Assembly: GCF_900496965.1 (NCBI RefSeq)
Contig: NZ_UFQB01000006.1
Location: forward strand, 186,001 to 250,000
Reading direction: 5' to 3'
From: Achromobacter agilis
Lineage (GTDB): Bacteria; Pseudomonadota; Gammaproteobacteria; Burkholderiales; Burkholderiaceae_B
DNA length: 64,000 nucleotides
Shown: in pieces, positions 61,373 to 64,000 of the stretch
Numbering within the stretch: the stretch's first letter is position 1
Layout of the letters: each line of letters begins with the position of its first letter
Notes under the pieces: generated by a model
Databases searched by the model: none
Told to the model about the DNA's origin: nothing
Seen by the model: only the letters and a program-made list of their open reading frames with translations
Translations under genes and position numbers: made by a program

Positions 61373-61385
61373 GCGTGGCCGGCGC

Positions 61386-62384
61386 TCAGGACGCGGCGTC
61401 GCGCACGGCCAGTCCGCCGTCCGGCAGCGCGAACCAGGCACGCAATCCGTGTTCGCGGATGACGACGTCGGCGGCCTCCAGCGGCATGTAGGAGAAGGCC
61501 GTGGACAGGGCGTCGGCCATGGTGGCGTTGGGCGCCATCACGGATACGCTGCGGTATAGCGGCCGCGCGCGTCCGGTGCGCGGATCGAAAAGATGGGTGA
61601 ATCGGCCGCCGGCATCGATGGCCGTGCCATAGCCGCCGGACGTGGCCAGGGCCTGGTTGCGGATGCGCGCGGTGGCGAGCAGGCGGGCGGGGTCCTGCGG
61701 ATCGGCCAGCCCGACCTGCCAGTCGGCTGGCGCGCTCCGGCTGTCCATGCCCTGTATTTCGCCCATATCCACCAGGGCCCGTTCCAGCCCGCCCTGCTTG
61801 AGCAGTTCGGTGACCCGGTCCGTGATGTAGCCCTGCGCGATGCCGTTGAGCGTGATGCCCATTCCCGGCCGGCGTAATACGATGCGGCCGCTATCCAGCG
61901 CTATGTCTTCGTACGACACCCGCGTCAGCGCCTGTGCGACGGCGGCCGCCGGCGGGCCGTCGGGATCCGCGCCCGGCTGCGCGAAATGGGCGGCATACAG
62001 CTTCCACAGGGGCTGCACGGTTGGATCGAAGGCGCCGCCCGTCAGCCTGCCATACCGCTGGCTGACGCTGAGCAGCCGCAGCAGGTCGGCCGGAGGGTTG
62101 TCGAGGAATCCCTGGCGGTTCAGGACCGAGAGGGCGCTGTCGTCGCGGTACAGGCTGAAGATGCTCTCCAGGCGGCGTAGCTCCTGCAGCGATTGCGCGA
62201 TCAGGCGCTGCGCTTCCTGCGGGTCCGGGTGGTACAGACGCAACTCCGCGTCGGCGCCCAGGGCGACGCCCTGCCACGTGGTCGGCGCGATCGACGCCGC
62301 TGCGCGGCGCGCGGGAAAGGGGGCGAGCGCCAGCGCGGAAGCGGCGGCGGCGATGCCGATGAAGCGGCGGCGGGTAGGGTTCAT
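61386..62384 (-). CDS. nosX: FAD:protein FMN transferase, NosX-type (ApbE)
   Basis: 332 residues from ATG 62384. Twin-arginine signal NPTRRRFIGIAAAASALALAP. ApbE fold: MGTxx-like LESIFSLYRDDSALSVLNRQG, GGAFDPTVQPLWKLY, GITLNGIAQGYITDRVTELL and DMGEIQ, and the C-terminal DALSTAFSY metal site. Attaches FMN covalently to a threonine of periplasmic flavoproteins; in nos clusters this is NosR. Downstream of nosL by 43 bases, which favours the NosX reading. Confidence 0.9.
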   Translation of the reverse strand: MNPTRRRFIGIAAAASALALAPFPARRAAASIAPTTWQGVALGADAELRLYHPDPQEAQRLIAQSLQELRRLESIFSLYRDDSALSVLNRQGFLDNPPADLLRLLSVSQRYGRLTGGAFDPTVQPLWKLYAAHFAQPGADPDGPPAAAVAQALTRVSYEDIALDSGRIVLRRPGMGITLNGIAQGYITDRVTELLKQGGLERALVDMGEIQGMDSRSAPADWQVGLADPQDPARLLATARIRNQALATSGGYGTAIDAGGRFTHLFDPRTGRARPLYRSVSVMAPNATMADALSTAFSYMPLEAADVVIREHGLRAWFALPDGGLAVRDAAS

Positions 62385-62427
62385 GGCGATAGGCCTGAAA
62401 AAGTGGCGGGAGCCGCGCGGCGCCGGG

Positions 62428-62931
62428 CTATTGGGCGAAGACATAGGCCTCCGGCACGTCGGCGAAACTGACGACCCGGCCGCCGTGGGTCTGGGCGAAG
62501 GACTCGGCATCGGCGCGTTGCGAGAACGGCATGGCGTCCTCGGCGCCCATGCCGCCGATGAACCTGCCTTCGATGACGTAGACGGCCTGGCGCGCGTCGA
62601 TCCAGGCGGCCGGATCCGGCGCGCCGTCCGGGCCAGCCGTGGACATGTCGTTGACGTAGATGGCGCTGATGGTTTTGGGCTCTTCGGGCAGCAGGGTGTA
62701 GGCGAAGACCTGCTTGATCGACGAGAACCAGACGGGCGCCGCGCGTCCCGTGAGAAAGAGCTGGCCCTTGGGGCCGTTGTGCTCGTTCAGGGTCATGCCG
62801 CAGTAGTGGCCGACGGATTCCGCGGTCACGGCCTGGGGCGGTGGCGGAGGGGCCTCGGGACCCGAGCCGCTGCCGCAAGCGGCGGCGAGCAGCACGGTGG
62901 CGAGGGCAAGGGCAAGCCGCAGGCGTCTCAT
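62428..62931 (-). CDS. nosL: NosL copper-binding lipoprotein
   Basis: 167 residues from ATG 62931. Lipoprotein signal with lipobox LLAAAC (cysteine near residue 19), then VGHYCGMTLNEHNGPKGQLFL, where C-G-M is the copper(I) site typical of NosL. Delivers copper to nitrous oxide reductase NosZ. ATG overlaps the nosY stop (ATGA, 62928-62931). Confidence 0.94.
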   Translation of the reverse strand: MRRLRLALALATVLLAAACGSGSGPEAPPPPPQAVTAESVGHYCGMTLNEHNGPKGQLFLTGRAAPVWFSSIKQVFAYTLLPEEPKTISAIYVNDMSTAGPDGAPDPAAWIDARQAVYVIEGRFIGGMGAEDAMPFSQRADAESFAQTHGGRVVSFADVPEAYVFAQ

Positions 62932-63758
62932 AGCTGTTTGTTCCGGAAAGCCGCCGTCGCCAGCAGGAAAGGAACCGCGATCCACAGCAGCAGGGCGGTG
63001 ATCAGCGCGGCCAGCGGCAGGCTGGCCTGGTCGCTCACTCCCGCCATGCCGGCGTACAGCGAAATGTTCTCGAAGCCCGTTAGGTTCAGCAGGCGGTAGA
63101 CGTCGGAGGGGTTGAGCAGCAGCAGCGTGTTGAGCAGGCCCGGGCTGACGTGGCGTCCCTGGTCCGCCGCCAGGACGCCCAGCAGCGCCATGTCGTAGAT
63201 CACGACGAAGAACAGCCAGACGCCGAGGGCGATGCCGGCGGCCGTGGCGCGCTCGCGCACCAGCGTGCTGATCAGGTAGCCCATGGCGAGAAAACTGGCG
63301 CCCAGCAGCACGCTGGCGCCGATCAGCAGGGCGAAGGGTTGCCAGGCGCTGGCGTCCAGGTCGCCGTAGGCCCATTGCAGCGCCAGTCCGGCCGAACCGT
63401 AGCCGGCGCCCGTGGCCAGCGCCAGGATGGCCAGGTGCCCGATGAACTTGCCCACCAGCACCTGCCAGCGCGACACGGGGTAGCTGAGCAGCAGCGCCAT
63501 CGTGCCGCGGTCGACCTCGCCGACCACGGCGTCATACGCGAGCAGCATGGCGATGAGCGGAACCAGGAAGATCGACAGGCTGGACAGGCTGACCACGGTG
63601 ACGGTCAGCGGTTCGGCCTTGACCGTGCCGGTCGGCGAACTGCCCAGCAGGCCCAGGGCAAGCGCCAGCGCGCCCAGCAGCAGGGCGGTCGCCAGGACCC
63701 AGCGGTTGCGCAGCCCGTCGCGGATTTCCTTGCCGATGATGGTGCCTACCGCGTTCAT
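62928..63758 (-). CDS. nosY: NosY, ABC permease of the copper-sulfide maturation exporter
   Basis: 276 residues with six membrane segments: RDGLRNRWVLATALLLGALALALGLLG, then VTVVSLSSLSIFLVPLIAMLLAYDAVVGEVDRGTMALLLSYPVSRWQVLVGKFIGHL, the ABC-2 type order. With NosF and NosD it forms the transporter needed to assemble the CuZ centre of nitrous oxide reductase. Overlaps nosF and nosL by four bases each. Confidence 0.94.
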   Translation of the reverse strand: MNAVGTIIGKEIRDGLRNRWVLATALLLGALALALGLLGSSPTGTVKAEPLTVTVVSLSSLSIFLVPLIAMLLAYDAVVGEVDRGTMALLLSYPVSRWQVLVGKFIGHLAILALATGAGYGSAGLALQWAYGDLDASAWQPFALLIGASVLLGASFLAMGYLISTLVRERATAAGIALGVWLFFVVIYDMALLGVLAADQGRHVSPGLLNTLLLLNPSDVYRLLNLTGFENISLYAGMAGVSDQASLPLAALITALLLWIAVPFLLATAAFRNKQL

Positions 63759-64000
63759 ACGTCTTCCCGTTCAAGCAGATGTGCATAGATGTCGTCCAGG
63801 CCCGGCACCTGGATGTCCAGGTCGTGGATGTCGGACGATATGGCGCCGATGCTCCGGATCGCCTCGATCTTGTCGTGTTCCTGGCAGGCCAGTTCGTACC
63901 GGCCCGCCTCGATGCGGCGCCAGGCGCCGGGCGGCTGGGCGTCCGCCTCCGCGAGGGTCAGGCGGATGCGGATCGGCAGGCCGGTCGAGCGCCGCAGCGC
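63755..64000 (-). CDS. nosF: NosF ABC ATPase, C-terminal part (runs off the right edge)
   Basis: 81 codons of the C-terminus ending LDDIYAHLLERED V-stop; the stop overlaps the nosY start (63755-63758). The accessory domain after the ATPase core (LACQEHDKIEAIRSIGAISSDIHDLDI) is as in NosF. Walker A and B would lie beyond the right edge, where nosD and nosZ are expected. Confidence 0.85.
   Translation of the reverse strand, partial: ALRRSTGLPIRIRLTLAEADAQPPGAWRRIEAGRYELACQEHDKIEAIRSIGAISSDIHDLDIQVPGLDDIYAHLLEREDV

Overview
The window reads as a stretch of chromosome from a GC-rich betaproteobacterium of the Alcaligenaceae (Bordetella/Achromobacter type). The basis is the two Bug/TctC-type solute receptors (11.8 and 57.9 kb), the many LysR/IclR/GntR-controlled catabolic loci, the dapA-bamC and trmJ/suhB neighbourhoods, and a nos gene block at the right edge that implies a denitrifier. 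The genus is inferred from gene content and style, not from a marker gene.

Layout. 1-2760 is lower in GC and looks like the right end of an integrated element: a truncated tyrosine recombinase at the left edge, a phage-like broken gene, a cold-shock protein with a small partner gene, a tRNA-Gly-like sequence, and finally a 52-bp 3' piece of tRNA-His that has no matching 5' half (a typical attachment-site duplication). 2.8-11.6 kb holds an oxidative module (LysR, iron-type alcohol dehydrogenase, MHS transporter, ketoglutarate-semialdehyde-type aldehyde dehydrogenase), a GNAT enzyme, and a MocR regulator divergent from an exported cupin and an AhpD-like protein. 11.8-20.1 kb is one long minus-strand catabolic operon: HMG-CoA-lyase-like enzyme, SMP-30-like hydrolase, TRAP transporter (P, Q, M), CaiB-type CoA transferase and Bug receptor, preceded by a LysR gene. 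20.2-28.3 kb is mixed: VOC protein, YiiX-type cysteine hydrolase, DUF3313 lipoprotein, PaiB-like protein, MFS with a divergent ArsR, an unknown translationally coupled gene pair, and a YpfJ zinc peptidase.

28.4-38.2 kb is core genome: YciO/Sua5, M50 protease, dapA, bamC, roxA, mutS, aldose 1-epimerase. 38.3-42.1 kb has a quinone oxidoreductase, an SDR, a divergent LysR, a lysine/alanine-rich DUF6496-type protein and dodecin. 42.1-43.6 kb has no convincing gene but is dense in repeats: four diverged copies carrying DnaA-box-like 9-mers, palindromic GTGTCWGACAC repeats, and a hexanucleotide ladder. 43.6-50.7 kb has an FMN reductase, a TetR-controlled oxidoreductase/MFS pair with two clear operators, a monooxygenase-fold membrane protein behind a sigma-54-like promoter, and a degenerating GntR/LysR/MHS locus. 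50.9-55.9 kb is the imelysin-DUF1111-imelysin-DUF1513 operon, probably for iron. 56-59 kb has MscS and an IclR regulator divergent from a Bug receptor, with two matching operator candidates. 59.1-59.6 kb is a tandem array of the same GTGTCWGACAC repeat family seen near 43 kb. The window ends with trmJ/suhB and nosFYL plus an ApbE/NosX gene.

Coding density is high and most operons show 4-bp ATGA or GTGA overlaps. Many long antisense readings exist only because of the high GC content and have been left out.
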